This document shows, in pieces, positions 11,276 through 22,207 of a DNA stretch of 60,630 nucleotides. How positions within the stretch are numbered: the stretch's first letter is position 1; every line of letters starts with the position of its first letter. Under the pieces are notes generated by a model. That model did no database searches. It had not been told where the DNA came from and saw only the letters and a program-made list of their open reading frames with translations. The position numbers were made by a program, and so were the translations under genes. Source of the stretch: Dissophora ornata (Eukaryota; Mortierellomycota; Mortierellomycetes; Mortierellales; Mortierellaceae); NCBI GenBank assembly GCA_025201705.1, contig MU616666.1:1-60630 (forward strand). Direction: 5' to 3'.

Positions 11276-12900
11276 AAACTCAGACGATGGAACACACAAA
11301 ACGTGGACCTGCAGCTTTCCCTGTCCGCTGAACCTACACACAACAAGGTTAGCGTTCTTTCGTCGATCTACCCCGCATGACTGAGCTTCGTATCTCCTCG
11401 TCTGTAAATTTACACCGAGCTATCCAGGATTCCCTCTTACTTTCAACATCTGGGGGGGCTGTGTAAGCCCACATTGTCTTGATCGTGGTATCGCCTTACA
11501 TCAGACCTTCGGACTGCATCAGTCCAAGGATCGTGAAGCTTGATGCTTCTCAATTACCTGCCATCTGTTGCACAAGAAAATCAATAATAGGCCCATGAAC
11601 CCATAGCCTTGCCGATTGTTGCAAGAACGCAATGTGCCTCGTCACTCGGGCTATGCCGCTAAAAAGTAGATCGAGAAGAGCCTGAAAGCAGTCTTTGTCC
11701 TCTCGGGAGCTGAGGAAGAGCTTCTTGTCAGCAAGCTGGAGACTAGGCCCCGTCCGTCGATGTCCAACCGAGGCCGACATCTGCAACTTCCTGTGGCAAT
11801 GAAACGAGGACAATGGGCGCGAAAATTACGTCAGAGAAGTGACATAACTTTCACGTCCAATCCCCGAATCATCATTAGTGTGTTTGCGGACACACAAAGT
11901 TTTACGGTCCTACTGAAAGATCAAACTCAACGGTTAGACTTACTCAAACGATGTCTTCGTTGTTGTAACATTTAAAGCATCATGAAAGTCTACTGGTCAA
12001 GAGCTGGAGCCGACCTGAACGAGATCCTCGGAGATCCAGCATTCTACTATTCTTTAGCGACCCTCATATGTACTGGGAATGGGCGCCAACAGCGTTGCTC
12101 AGAGCGCCATCAAGCATGCTGTCGTTGCACATTCTCGCAGGCCGAGTTTACAGAAGAGCCTTCAAAGGACAAGAGCCCCATCCACTTCTCATTTTTTGAG
12201 AAGAACCAGACCGAGAAACATTCCTTGTCTGAATCGGACTTGGCCAACGTTTTCTATTCCATTCCGAGGAGCAGACACGCCCAATCGTTGCCATGACCCT
12301 GGGCTTACCATCCACCACGGAAACAGAGAGGCACCTTATTACACACAAGGGCGCACTGATCAGATGTCTGCTGTGCAATGTCGAAGGAGTCGCATGTATT
12401 GATGAATGCCATTACAACCTATCAATGATGGAAGGCTCTTCTCAGACTAAATTTAAGTTCTGAGGAACCAGCGATCTGGTACTCGCCATCGATACTTCCA
12501 AACTCCGCCCAAAGAAGCAAGCACAGCAGACAGGGGATGGTGACGACCTTTTTAACATTCGGATTCTGCATAATGCCCACGCATACTGCACAGCATGAGC
12601 TGTACGCAATGTGAAAAAACCCTCGGTTTGCATGATTCCCTGCGGCGTCTTTTCTCTCTTAATAAACCCACACTTTTACCCTTGTCTATCATGGAGCGTT
12701 TCATGCCCTGAAAGTCGAGCAATATCGTTGGTTTATTTTTATCACTGCTGTGCTGGCTGATGTTGGGTAACCGAAAAGCTTATCAATGAATAAACAGATA
12801 AAATAAAGCTGTTAGCATCGGCCCGGAAAGTTTTTTTTTTTTTTTTGGGAAACTGCATGGGTTTCACTCATGTGCCAGACTATATGTCCTAGAGAGTTAT
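11276..12900. other. Coding debris, no intact gene
   Basis: Short protein-like fragments occur on the minus strand (about 11550-11813 and 12148-12378) and on the plus strand (11982-12296), but frames change and no exon series can be built. Base composition resembles coding DNA more than the AT-rich spacers elsewhere. It is best read as an eroded gene or transposon next to the Harbinger-type element. I could not name a family. Confidence 0.4.
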
Positions 12901-12957
12901 TTTTGTTGTTGTAAGTGATGATTCCTCATCGACTGCGACCCGTAACAAGAGCCCTGG

Positions 12958-14242
12958 TCATGACATCTCTTCTGAATCGCCCTCCGTCGGCCATTTCTTT
13001 AAATGGAGACTCCACGTGCGGTGGTGCGTTATATCCTCTTTACAGTCCTCTGGGGACAAAACCTCGTTTTGCTCAACTAGAAAGTTGTGAAGAATGGCGC
13101 AAGCTGTTATCCAGTCCAGAGCTCTCTTGATGTCGGCGTCATACGTATTCTCCCGGATCCTAACAGGCAACTCCCGCAAGGACATCCAGCGCCGTTTCAG
13201 CATTCCGATACAATGGTCGTTACACGCTCGAACGTGAGCGATGCAGGTGTTGAAATCTGTCTGATCTTGAGACAGATCACTACCCTTGAATGGAGGCACA
13301 GTAACGGTCGAAATAGGATAGGCAGAGTCGGCTATGAGGTACTGTCCAGGGGAGAAGTACTCATCTGAGCGGGTCCAAAGGTCACTCTTGCAGAATACAT
13401 GGTGGTCATGGCATCCACCTTCAATTAAGGAGCAACAAAATGTACAGTGAATCAGTGGATTAACATCTCTATTGACAAATGCTTCTACTCCAAAGGGTGT
13501 TCAGCTTACCAGGGTACCCGAGATGAAAGAAAAGAATCTTCCTATTCTTGTCGCAGACCACTTGAGCGTTCAAGGAGTATTGACCGTTGCGATCGAGGTA
13601 TAATTCGCCATTGCGTGACGGACGTTGTTTGAAGGGAACTCTCATTCCATCCACAAAACCTACGCAGCCTTCGAACCCCTTTCGTACCATCTTGGCCGAG
13701 TGTTCTTGTCGTTGCTCTGGGTTAGACCAGGCCACGAATCGACCCTCCAGCGATAGAATTGCCTCCAGACCTCGCTTGAAAAAATTATGGCAGGATCCTT
13801 CGCTTCTGTCCCAGGTTGCTCCAAGATGCTTCAATCCCATACCATTGCCATAGTGCCCAAGCCGGTCGAGTGTGATAGCAAGTTGAACAGCAACCTCTTC
13901 TTGTTCTTTATAGCTATTGTTCTTGAAGACCTGATGTTCCGCAATCATGCCTAGGAGCTTCGAGAAACTGGAACCTGACATCCGTAAGAACGCCCTGCAC
14001 TGCCGCTCGGAGAACCCCTCCAACTGCTCGATCACGTCTCTTCTCTCGACTGTGTACTGAAGTGGCCTGTCTATATATCGACAGGTGTAGGAGAGCGATA
14101 GCTCTGAAAGCAACTGGCCGACCGTATCATAGTAATGGTAGGGCATAGGATTAATGCTGAGCGGGCTGAATACATCATCGTCCATTAGAAGGTCGTATCG
14201 ATGGTCAGGAAAAGCCATTTCAGTGATAAGAGCAGCCTGCAA
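12958..14242 (-). mobile_element. PIF/Harbinger-type (DDE_Tnp_4) transposase gene
   Basis: The gene encodes a transposase of the PIF/Harbinger (HARBI1/ALP1-like) superfamily. Exon 1 is 14242-13510 and exon 2 is 13418-12958. A GTAAGC donor pairs with a TGAAG acceptor, and the join reads 'LGYPGGCHDHHVFCK'. The product is 397 residues, close to family length. The catalytic carboxylates of the RNase H-like fold are visible: 'VGFVDGMRVPF', then 'GGCHDHHVF', then 'YLIADSAYP'. The final acidic position, usually Glu in a 'VEHAIGILKGRF'-like motif, is Asp here ('NDHCIGMLKRRW'). An N-terminal helical segment ('SERQCRAFLRMSGSSFSKLL') is typical. I did not find clear terminal inverted repeats or the partner Myb-like gene that mobile PIF elements need. 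It may therefore be a stranded, immobile copy or a domesticated gene, but the frame is intact. Confidence 0.85.
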
Positions 14243-14414
14243 GCGAACAAGCCATTCTGAGTAGAGAATCTAGTAGACGTGTAGTGTACCAGCAAGATCA
14301 AATGAGCCTTCCCTGTGTCGATTGACATTCCATTTATGGAAATTTGGGCGAAATTTGAGCTGTTTCTCGCGCCTGGACCACTTGGAGCTTTGTGGCTCTG
14401 CGCCGCGCTGCTTC

Positions 14415-14614
14415 ACAACAACAATCACAACCACCACCACAGCCTGCAGTCCCCCATGCACGACGCGCCTTGACGGCTACAGAGCACTCACCGGGTTTGT
14501 CCCATTTCGTCAACAGCAACCATGGTTCTTCCCTTCAACAGTTTCAAGATGGGCTACTGTGGCAGCGTACAATGCAGTTCGGGTGCATTACTACGGCGCG
14601 AAGGTAATAACATA
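14415..14614. repeat. Left arm of a 200-bp inverted repeat
   Basis: This segment is repeated in reverse complement at 14709-14916, with a 94-bp spacer. Its plus-strand reading ('QQFQDGLLWQRTMQFGCITT') matches the minus-strand reading of the other arm. Confidence 0.8.
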
Positions 14615-14708
14615 ATGCATGACGCAAATGTCGGCTCGTGTGCTCCACGTTCTCCGGAAACTAATGAGCTAATTGCTATGAACACGAGCCAACTTATCCG
14701 TCTTGCAC

Positions 14709-14916
14709 TATGTTATTACCTTCGCGCCGTAGTAATGCATTCAAACTGCATTGTACATTGCCATAGCAGCCAATCTTGAAATTGTTGAAGTGAAGAACCC
14801 TGGTTGTTGTTGACGAAAAAGGACAAATCCGGTGAGTGCCCTGTAGCTGTCAAGGTGCATTGTGCATAGGGGACTGCAGGCTGTGGTCGCGGTTGTGGTT
14901 GTTGTTGTAGGGCAGC
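14709..14916. repeat. Right arm of the 200-bp inverted repeat
   Basis: This arm is the reverse-complement partner of 14415-14614. The innermost stretch beginning TATGTTATTACCTTCGCGCC is near identical, and divergence grows outward with small indels. Its minus-strand peptide ('QQFQDWLLWQCTMQFECITT') parallels the other arm. Confidence 0.8.
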
Positions 14917-14999
14917 AGGAGTGACAATAGGCCTGTTCCAAGTCCCCATAGTGCATATGGGAGCATTCATCGCCCGGGCGGCCTAAGACTGCTACCCTT

Positions 15000-16636
15000 A
15001 TTGACCACTACAGACGGGAGTTTTGAGTGCAAAGTAAAGGGCCTTGCTATCGAGAATGTCTTCGATATCTACTTTCCGCTATATGTCGTCCGTTGTTGTA
15101 TCCCGGGAAGCTGCCAGCCCAGAGATATCCAGTGCAATGACTTCGTACATGTGCATCTGGATCCTGTTATGAATAGCCACCGTTGGCCAAGGTGTCTCTG
15201 AAAGGAGCTTGCTTCCGCTGTCCGAGATCGTGCTCATTCGTCTGACATTGGCCTGAATATTCCTTGCAGTAAAGGTCAGATGCAATTTAAGATGACGATC
15301 CTCTACACTTGCATGAGTAGGGCACGGGTTTAATAGACCCGCTTCCTTTGTTTTCTTCGACAAGGCTCCCTTCGTCCTCCTTTCTGCTTCCACACGGCTT
15401 TCTTCTGGCGCCTAGTACCTAACCCTGCTCGCGGTTGTAGGCGCTAGCAGGGTCTAGCGCTCAGTATGTCAATCGAGTTTGGGACGAGGATCGATTTCTT
15501 GTCCGAAAATATGGACTGGAACTGGTTGCGCTTCGAACTCTTTGCAACGCAGAAGGGAGGCGTACTAGTTATCAAACACATACAAAATCGCGCGGGAGTG
15601 TTAGAGAATTGGCTTTTACAGCTCAGTTTGCATGAATGAGACTCTATTGCGCTTAGGTTGCCTTCTGTTCGCATGCTGCCTTGCAGCAACCGCAAAGCGC
15701 AACCCCAGAACAGATGAACTGCATCATCGAAATCAAACATGGGCGTGTCCTCGCCAGCGGCCTCGTCTCCTGCTCGGAGCTGAAGCACGTCTTTTTTGCA
15801 GTCCAAAAATATTTCCTCCGACGGCCTGAATCGGCTTGGATCTATAGGCGCTTGAATCTTGACAGCCACCGCAGCTATGCACACTTGGAACATCAAACGG
15901 AGACCAAGGTTCTGTGGAATGTTGCGGATATGCTCGAGGCTCCTGACGACCACAAGTCCTGAAATGTTTTCGCTATAGTCGTTTTTCGAAATGAGCATTG
16001 CGTTTCGTGGTCTGTGCTTGGGAGCTGGAGAACGCGAGTGACATCGTCTTTCGTGTACGATGCATACGAGGGCCCACAAAGGATTGGCCGTAAAACTCCT
16101 GTAGTCTGTTGATAGATCAACAGATCAGGTAAAGATTCAAATAGAGTGTATGCAATGTAGACGTCGGCCTCGGTCTTGCATTCATAAACTTGGAGTCATT
16201 TCTCTTGGAAGATATTCCGCATTGTGTCCTTTTCGACTGACTCGAGTCGAAACACGCTGTTAAGACCCTCAGTATTTTACACATAAGGCTTTGTGACGTC
16301 TGTTGGCCGTTTGCAGACTTCGTTGCCATGACCTTCAAACTCGCTTCTAGGGCCCTGGAGCTTGCCGCCTGCGAATTCTTTCGTTCGATATGCGCCTTCC
16401 ACTTCTGCACGGATGAGACGCCGTCAATGCGGATGATACATTGTGCCGGTGTGAAGTCGATGATCAGTCGTGCTGCCGCCGCATGGCTGACCTTGGCGAC
16501 CTTGGTTGGATCATAGCCATCTGTGACGTGTCCTACGAGCCACCTGTAAAACGAAATAGACGCATTCCTGGGTATCTGTAGGAGCTGGATCGAGACCGCG
16601 CTTCTTAAGAGCTTGATAAAAGCCAACGATACCCAT
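15000..16636 (-). pseudogene. XPG/FEN1-like nuclease-fold pseudogene
   Basis: This is a broken gene of a family with an XPG N-terminal-like start. It opens 'MGIVGFYQALKKRGLDPAPT' at 16636. It continues after a frameshift near 16575 with 'RWLVGHVTDGYDPTKVAKVS' and 'RIDGVSSVQKWKAHIERK', which resembles the XPG-N 'DG..xxKxxxHxxR' segment. An I-region-like 'YECKTEADVYIAYTLF' follows at about 16180-16130. A TGA at 16196-16198 interrupts it, and a further frame change near 16000 leads to 'LISKNDYSENISGL', similar to the residues that follow the XPG-I motif. More in-frame debris ('KGALSKKTKEAGLLNPCP', then 'KVDIEDILDSKALYFAL') reaches about 15000, with a TAG at 15079-15081. I see no set of introns that repairs it. 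The family match is from memory and is moderately sure. Confidence 0.65.
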
Positions 16637-16870
16637 CTGGCAACAAAATAATGATAAACAGCTCAGCAGCATTAGCGGTTGTGTGGTAAACGAAGACGTA
16701 ATGATGAACAACCATGACATAGGCAGCATATGAGAACCTATGGAGAGGTGAAGCGTAGTATGGGATGGCTTTGATGTCTAAACCCGGTAAAAGATTATGA
16801 AAGTAGTGCAAGGTTGTTGTTTGTAGGGAGTAAGGACTGAAGTAAGTTAAGGTTGTAATGAAGCACCCAG

Positions 16871-16878
16871 TATTTATA
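16871..16878 (-). promoter_or_regulatory. TATA box of the XPG-like pseudogene
   Basis: TATAAATA on the minus strand lies about 235 nt upstream of the ATG at 16636. The sequence between is A/C-rich, as in fungal 5' leaders. It suggests that a complete transcription unit existed before the gene decayed. Confidence 0.4.
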
Positions 16879-16882
16879 CGCA

Positions 16883-17115
16883 GACCAAGGTGTGGCACTT
16901 TATCAATCGCTGTGAATCTGTCAATCCATGATGGATCTACGTGTAAGGGTTTGGCTGGCAGATTGTTTGGTCGACCGAAATAAAGGAATCAGCAAGGCGG
17001 ACCAAGGTGTGGCACGTTATTACCATCTATCGCAGTATATCCAACAATCCATGATAGATCTACGTGCAAGGCTTTGGTCGACATATTATTTGGTTGACAG
17101 AATTAAATTAGCTTT
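16883..17115. repeat. Two-copy tandem repeat, period about 117 bp
   Basis: 'GACCAAGGTGTGGCAC' starts copies at 16883 and 17000. Both copies contain an 'AATCCATGATRGATCTACGTG' block and a 'TTTGGTYGACMGAAT' block. Divergence is noticeable, so the duplication is old. Confidence 0.7.
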
Positions 17116-17222
17116 GAGTGGCGTGCTCTTTGTGCCTGTGAGGCTACATGGTCCTTGATCGCCTACTCAGAGACCTGCATGGCATGCAGATAGGTTCCCA
17201 GAACTTTGGACATGCTGATTAA

Positions 17223-17543
17223 TATACTACACCTCCTACAGGAGTCGGGGGAGGGGGAGGGGCAGTTGCAATAGCTTTAATTGCTGCTTCCGTCGCTGTT
17301 GCTGTTGCTGTGGGGTTACGAAATAACTGGCGCTATCAGTCGCATCCTCCTGACGGGTATACAGTTGAAAGCTTTCACGAATATTACACTGGTACGGGGT
17401 GTAATGCCTTTCTCGAAGCTGCAGAGCATAGGTGGATTTCAGCCTACCATCCAATAAATCAGAATACTCTGACATGCAACAATAGCATGCGCAACTTTGT
17501 CAGCTTCCTAATGTATATGAGCGATGTGCAACATATCCGCTGA
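17223..17543 (+). pseudogene. Orphan exon with a hydrophobic segment, related to the 35-40 kb repeat unit
   Basis: An open stretch follows a good acceptor (CCTCCTACAG at 17232-17241). It encodes a glycine run, a hydrophobic segment ('AVAIALIAASVAVAVAVG', possibly membrane-spanning) and a soluble tail ('FLEAAEHRWISAYHPINQNT'). I found no upstream exon or start. The tail resembles 'AVPGSLAYHSMNYS', encoded in the repeated unit near 35640 and 39000, and the DNA match continues into the hairpin element that follows. It is therefore probably a degenerate third copy of that unit. Function is unknown. Confidence 0.4.
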
Positions 17544-17547
17544 CATC

Positions 17548-17675
17548 GTTTTCTGTGCATTTCGGGAAGAAAAATATGCGCTAAATAAAAATGCGTTCAA
17601 AAAACGGCACTACTATAGGGTCGATTTTTGTCTCTGCGGACATTTTTACGCTGTTCCGCTTGAACGCATTTTTTA
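17548..17675. repeat. Short hairpin element, copy 1
   Basis: The core is bounded by AAAAATGCGTTCAA and TTGAACGCATTTTT in inverted orientation, about 55 bp apart. It is preceded by a GTGCATTTCGG block. The same arrangement occurs at 35763-35856 and, reversed, at 38786-38874, with diverged loops. Confidence 0.7.
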
Positions 17676-17699
17676 ATTTCTAACTCATCGTCGTGACTC

Positions 17700-19300
17700 T
17701 CCAGTTGGGCTGTCCCCACAGCCCGTCTTTGGCCATGGGCAGCTGAACGTCGCCCCCCCTCAAAAAAAAAAATGAAAGTTCTTTTATTAAAAAAGCGATG
17801 GATTCTAGCATTCTCACTAATCTAATTATGCGATTAAAGTCTCAACATCCGACAATATCTGCTCAACATCGTCAAAATACCAGGTAACTCTAGCACTGCA
17901 GTCCAATGCTACACGTCAGAGGACACACACTCTCTAATGCATGAGGATCAGCTTGCGAAACCCATGGCAAGAGAGGAGGCAGGGTGACTATGACACCATA
18001 GCGTGCAGGTCTTGTGGCGCAACAAATACCAGAAGGCAACACATACTCACGCTCTCGCTCGCACATTCTCCCATCCTACTCTCTCTGACTCTCTCACCCG
18101 TTGCCACGCGGCCACACATTCACGCGTTCTCCCATCCACTTATTCGCTCGTTCACTAGAATACATTCAAGCACAATACATTGCTTATTTATTGTGAACAT
18201 CATCACAATATGGCGCGTGTGTGGGTGCAAGTGCCAGGCACAACTCATCCTCCCCTGCGACCAGTGCACAATAACCACGGTTCTCCGAATATGTCACCGC
18301 TGGAATAAGGTGTGGGTCTTGGAACCAACCCCTCGGGCTCACCGACAGTGAAAAAGGAACGTGAAATGCGCGGGAATCGAAAAGAGAGCACCCACTTGTC
18401 GCGTCTCTTGCATGACTGCACTCTCTTGGGCACTGCCCACCGCCTATCGGCTGAGTCCATGGCGACATCTTTCTCCCGTACGCTTCGCTGCATCGCTCAC
18501 CGTCAACGTCGCGTCTCTGCCGTGACAGTGCTTGCTGTAGTCGAGGCAGAGCCTTGTCTGCGACATTGTGCGCCACCAAAAAAGCGGCTCCTAACTAACC
18601 CATGTCCCATTGTCTGCCCATGGATCAGAGCGACATATAGTCGATCTCCATGTCTCTGTGTTCCGCCGCAGTCTCATATTATGCTGCGCCTTGCTTTGGC
18701 ATGCAAAGTCGCGTGGGACTTGTTGGACGCGGGACAGATACCTCCCCGTGCTGCCTGTCCTGCCCTGTCCTGCCACATCCTGCTCTGGCCCAGATAAAAT
18801 CAATTGGACACTGTTGCTCTGGAATACATTCATTTATTACTTCAGCGAAGAGCGTTTAAGCTTGCACTGGACTGGCACCTTGCTCTTTATTTTTCTTAAA
18901 AAAAATCCTGCTCTTGTCATCATCATCTCTTTCATCCTGCTACCTTCCCCCTCATCATCTCGCCCGCCATCCGCATCCTACACCGCTCTTAATTACACCC
19001 GACCTCTTCATTCAGGTACTCAAGCATGGCAGTGCCTCCTGTCGCTACTGTTTGGTCACACATAGTCGCCCCTTTCAATATCACCCCAAACAACAGGCTT
19101 TTAACGTTGCGATGTTTCCACAGTCCCCACACCTCTCGCCACCCTCTGCGACAAAACGACCCCCAGATCCTGACCCTGACCCACGACAGTACTTGACTGG
19201 AGCTGGGTTTTTTTCTTAGCCCTCGACACATTACTCGCAACTGATCACTGAATTAGTTTATTTCCGTCTTTGCTATTTCTGTTGCGACCTGTAGACTGCC
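17700..19300. other. Intergenic region, no supported gene
   Basis: I see no gene. Pyrimidine-rich sequence from about 18890 to 19300 is probably the promoter and leader of the syntaxin gene. Short frames on both strands are inconsistent and not family-like. Confidence 0.5.
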
Positions 19301-21588
19301 ATGAGTGGAAGAGATCGTCTGGCCGACTTTCAGGTACAAGCTCTTGCTCCGCACATGCTCTCTTGTACACCCGTCTAGATACTGTTATTGACGGTTTTTC
19401 TCTCTGGTTTTTCTCACCAGGCCCAGTCCAACAACAGCAACAACCAGAACCAGGGATATGGGTAAGCAACCGTTCGTATCCACTACACAGACTGAGACAT
19501 GGGCAATATTGCACCCCTCGTCGCAGTCACCCCTCTGTAATCCCCCACATGCAAGGTTGCGTCCAAAAGCATAGTATCCTTGTATCTTAATTAGAATTAC
19601 TTTATTACCCTCCTTCGTACAACTTGAAACAGTCAACAGCAGCAGCAATATCAGTATGGCGGCAATCAATACGGTGGTAACCAGAACCAGTACGGCCAGC
19701 AGGACCAGTATGGCCAACAAAACCAGTACGGTCAGCAGAACCAGTATGGCCAGCAGAACCAATACGGTCAACAGAACCAGTTTGCTCAACAGAACCAGTA
19801 CTCGCAGCAGCCGGCACAGTATGGCCGCCAGCAGCAGCCCTCATCACCCGCGAGGATCGAGATGTCCTCTGTCCCACAAGGCGGCGCTGGAGGCAGCGAC
19901 ATGAATGCTTTCTTTAGCGAGGTAGGTTTCACCGTCCCTGTTCCTCTGCTGTTTGGTTCCTCGAATTGGTGAATAAGAAAAAAAAAAAAAAAGTTCAGCG
20001 TCGGGCTCAATGCACCATATTCAATGGGAGCTGCAGCAAATACTAAAAATTGGAGGAGCAGACAAACCAAAAAAGCAAGGAGAGCAATCGAAAAAAGATT
20101 TTACCACACAGGAACAGGAGTCGAGAACCAGTACCACTGCGACTGCATGTGGACGGTTTATTTCTATGCGGAGCCAGACCACAATGCCATTTATATCGGA
20201 TGCTCTCTACGCGCCGGAAATAGGTTCTGTTCTGTTGCACCAAAGTGTCTTAAGAAGGAGGACTAACATTGCTTCGTGACCAAATGACAAACGACAAATC
20301 TCTAGGTGACCTCGATCCAAGAGGATATTACCAAGATCGAGCAGAACATTGCCAAGATCGAGGAACTCCATGACGTCTCACTCAACGGTGTGGCCACCGA
20401 GGAGCAGTCCTCTCGCACGAACTATCAGTTGGAGGGCATCACGGCCGACACGACTCAGTTGTCGAACCGTACCAAGAAGAGAATCAAGGGTAATGCCAGG
20501 TTGCCAGTTTATGCTTCAAATGGCGTGTGCTTCAGCAATAAATATCTAACCGGACCGATACCTCTCTAGACATTGAACTTGCCAACCTCCGCTTGGCCAA
20601 TTCACCTGACATTCAGATCCGCAAGACCCAGGCCGCATCATTGAAAGAAAAGTTCTTGAAAACCCTTCGCCGTTACCAGTCCTCGGAGAGTGAGGCCAGG
20701 AAGAAGTACCAGGGCCGCATGGAGAGACAGTACAGAATTGGTAAGACCCATTGTCTCTTGCCCAAATGCGAAGGAGCCTGCAGGAGGACGCCATCCTCAC
20801 TAATTCATTTTCTATAAATGTGCGTGATAGTCAAACCTGATGCCACTCCACAGGAGATTGCCCAGGTTATGGAGAGTGATAACCAGCAAATCTTTGCTCA
20901 GTCGGTAAATAGAGCTACGCCAACGTCGTGTATCAGACTCCAGCAATAACGTTGTGAGTGAATGCAAGTACTGACATACGGCTTCTTTTACTCGTATAGG
21001 TCCTTCAAAGCACTCGCTACGGCGATGCCAACAGGGCTCTCCGTGAGGTGCAGAGTCGCCACGATGATATCAAGAAGATTGAGAAGACCATTCTTGTAAG
21101 TTACTTCCCAAACGGCATCCGAGCATGCTTCGTCTATATGCCGGTACTAGTTGATTTGTAAGCAACATGGTCTAATATCACTCTGATTTATGACTATGAA
21201 ACCGTTTGGTTTTTTAGGAGCTGCACCAGCTTTTCATTGACATGGAGACCCTGGTCACGGAGCAGGCTGTGGTAATGAACACGATCGAAGAAAGCGTTCA
21301 GCAGACAGATGTCCACCTCGAAACCGGCAACAAGGAGGTCGACGTGGCAATTGTCAACGCGCGCGGCGCCCGAAAGAAGAAATGGATTTGCCTGATCATC
21401 ACGCTTATCCTTCTTATTATCATCGTCGTCATTGTGTTGGTCCAGGTATGTTTTTTGAAGTGCAATTATAAAGTTGTTTCGCCAGTGGCGTCCTTCGTAG
21501 AATGTAACGCGTATGGTAAAGCTAATCCCTTCATCTTCTCGTGTTGGTGTTTTCTGTATAGCTCGGAGTCTTCAAGTCAAATAAGTAA
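19301..21588 (+). CDS. Plasma-membrane syntaxin (Qa-SNARE), Sso1/Sso2-like
   Basis: The product is a Qa-SNARE that should drive fusion of secretory vesicles with the plasma membrane. Nine exons can be joined in phase: 19301-19333, 19421-19461, 19633-19921, 20306-20489, 20570-20740, 20831-20904, 21000-21095, 21218-21445 and 21562-21588. They give 380 residues. Exons 4-7 encode the Habc bundle and linker ('VTSIQEDITKIEQNIAKIEE', 'RYGDANRALREVQSRHDDIK'). Exon 8 carries the SNARE helix with the central glutamine in 'LVTEQAVVMNTIEESV', then 'ARKKK' and a C-terminal anchor rich in Leu/Ile/Val. The last exon adds 'LGVFKSNK'. The N-terminal 120 residues are unusual, with about nine Gln/Asn/Tyr/Gly hexads of the NQYGQQ type, a prion-like composition. 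Sso proteins are usually near 290 residues, so this tail explains the extra length. Confidence 0.92.
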
Positions 21589-22207
21589 GAAAATGATACC
21601 TGCGAGGATGGCGCTCTATCTGCCTCACAAGAAAAAGAAGCGCGCTTGAATGACCTGCCTAAGCCAAGAAAAAAAAAAGAATAAGAATAAGAAAATAAGC
21701 ACATAGATGCGTAATCCGTTCAACACCTAGTTTTGTCACCCTGCATCTGTGCTGTCTTTGCTTACCACTCACTTACACGCACGCACAAACCATCCAAAAG
21801 AGCGAATCTGTGCCAATAAACGACCTATACCACCTATACCACATACAGCGCAGTCGTTCGACGTGTTTGGTCGCGTTTAGTCCATCTGCGATATTACAAA
21901 GACTATCGGCGTTCTGCTCCAAGCCCTACACTGTTGTGTACGACCCACATTTTGAATTTGACGGATGTGATTTGTAAAATAAGAAAAAAAAAAAATTAGG
22001 GCTTAGTGATCGCTAAGCCTCGCATGATGTCGATGAATCGAATTTCGAGAGAAGCGAAAAGAATATAAAAGGGATCATGGATACCCACCGAAGCCGCCAT
22101 CCAAACAACGCAACGCACTCTCTCTCTCTCGCATTTATTCTCAGTGGCAACCAACGCTCGTTTCCCTCTTTACCAAAATTCTGTCCTCTATTCTGCACCC
22201 AGCTCGT

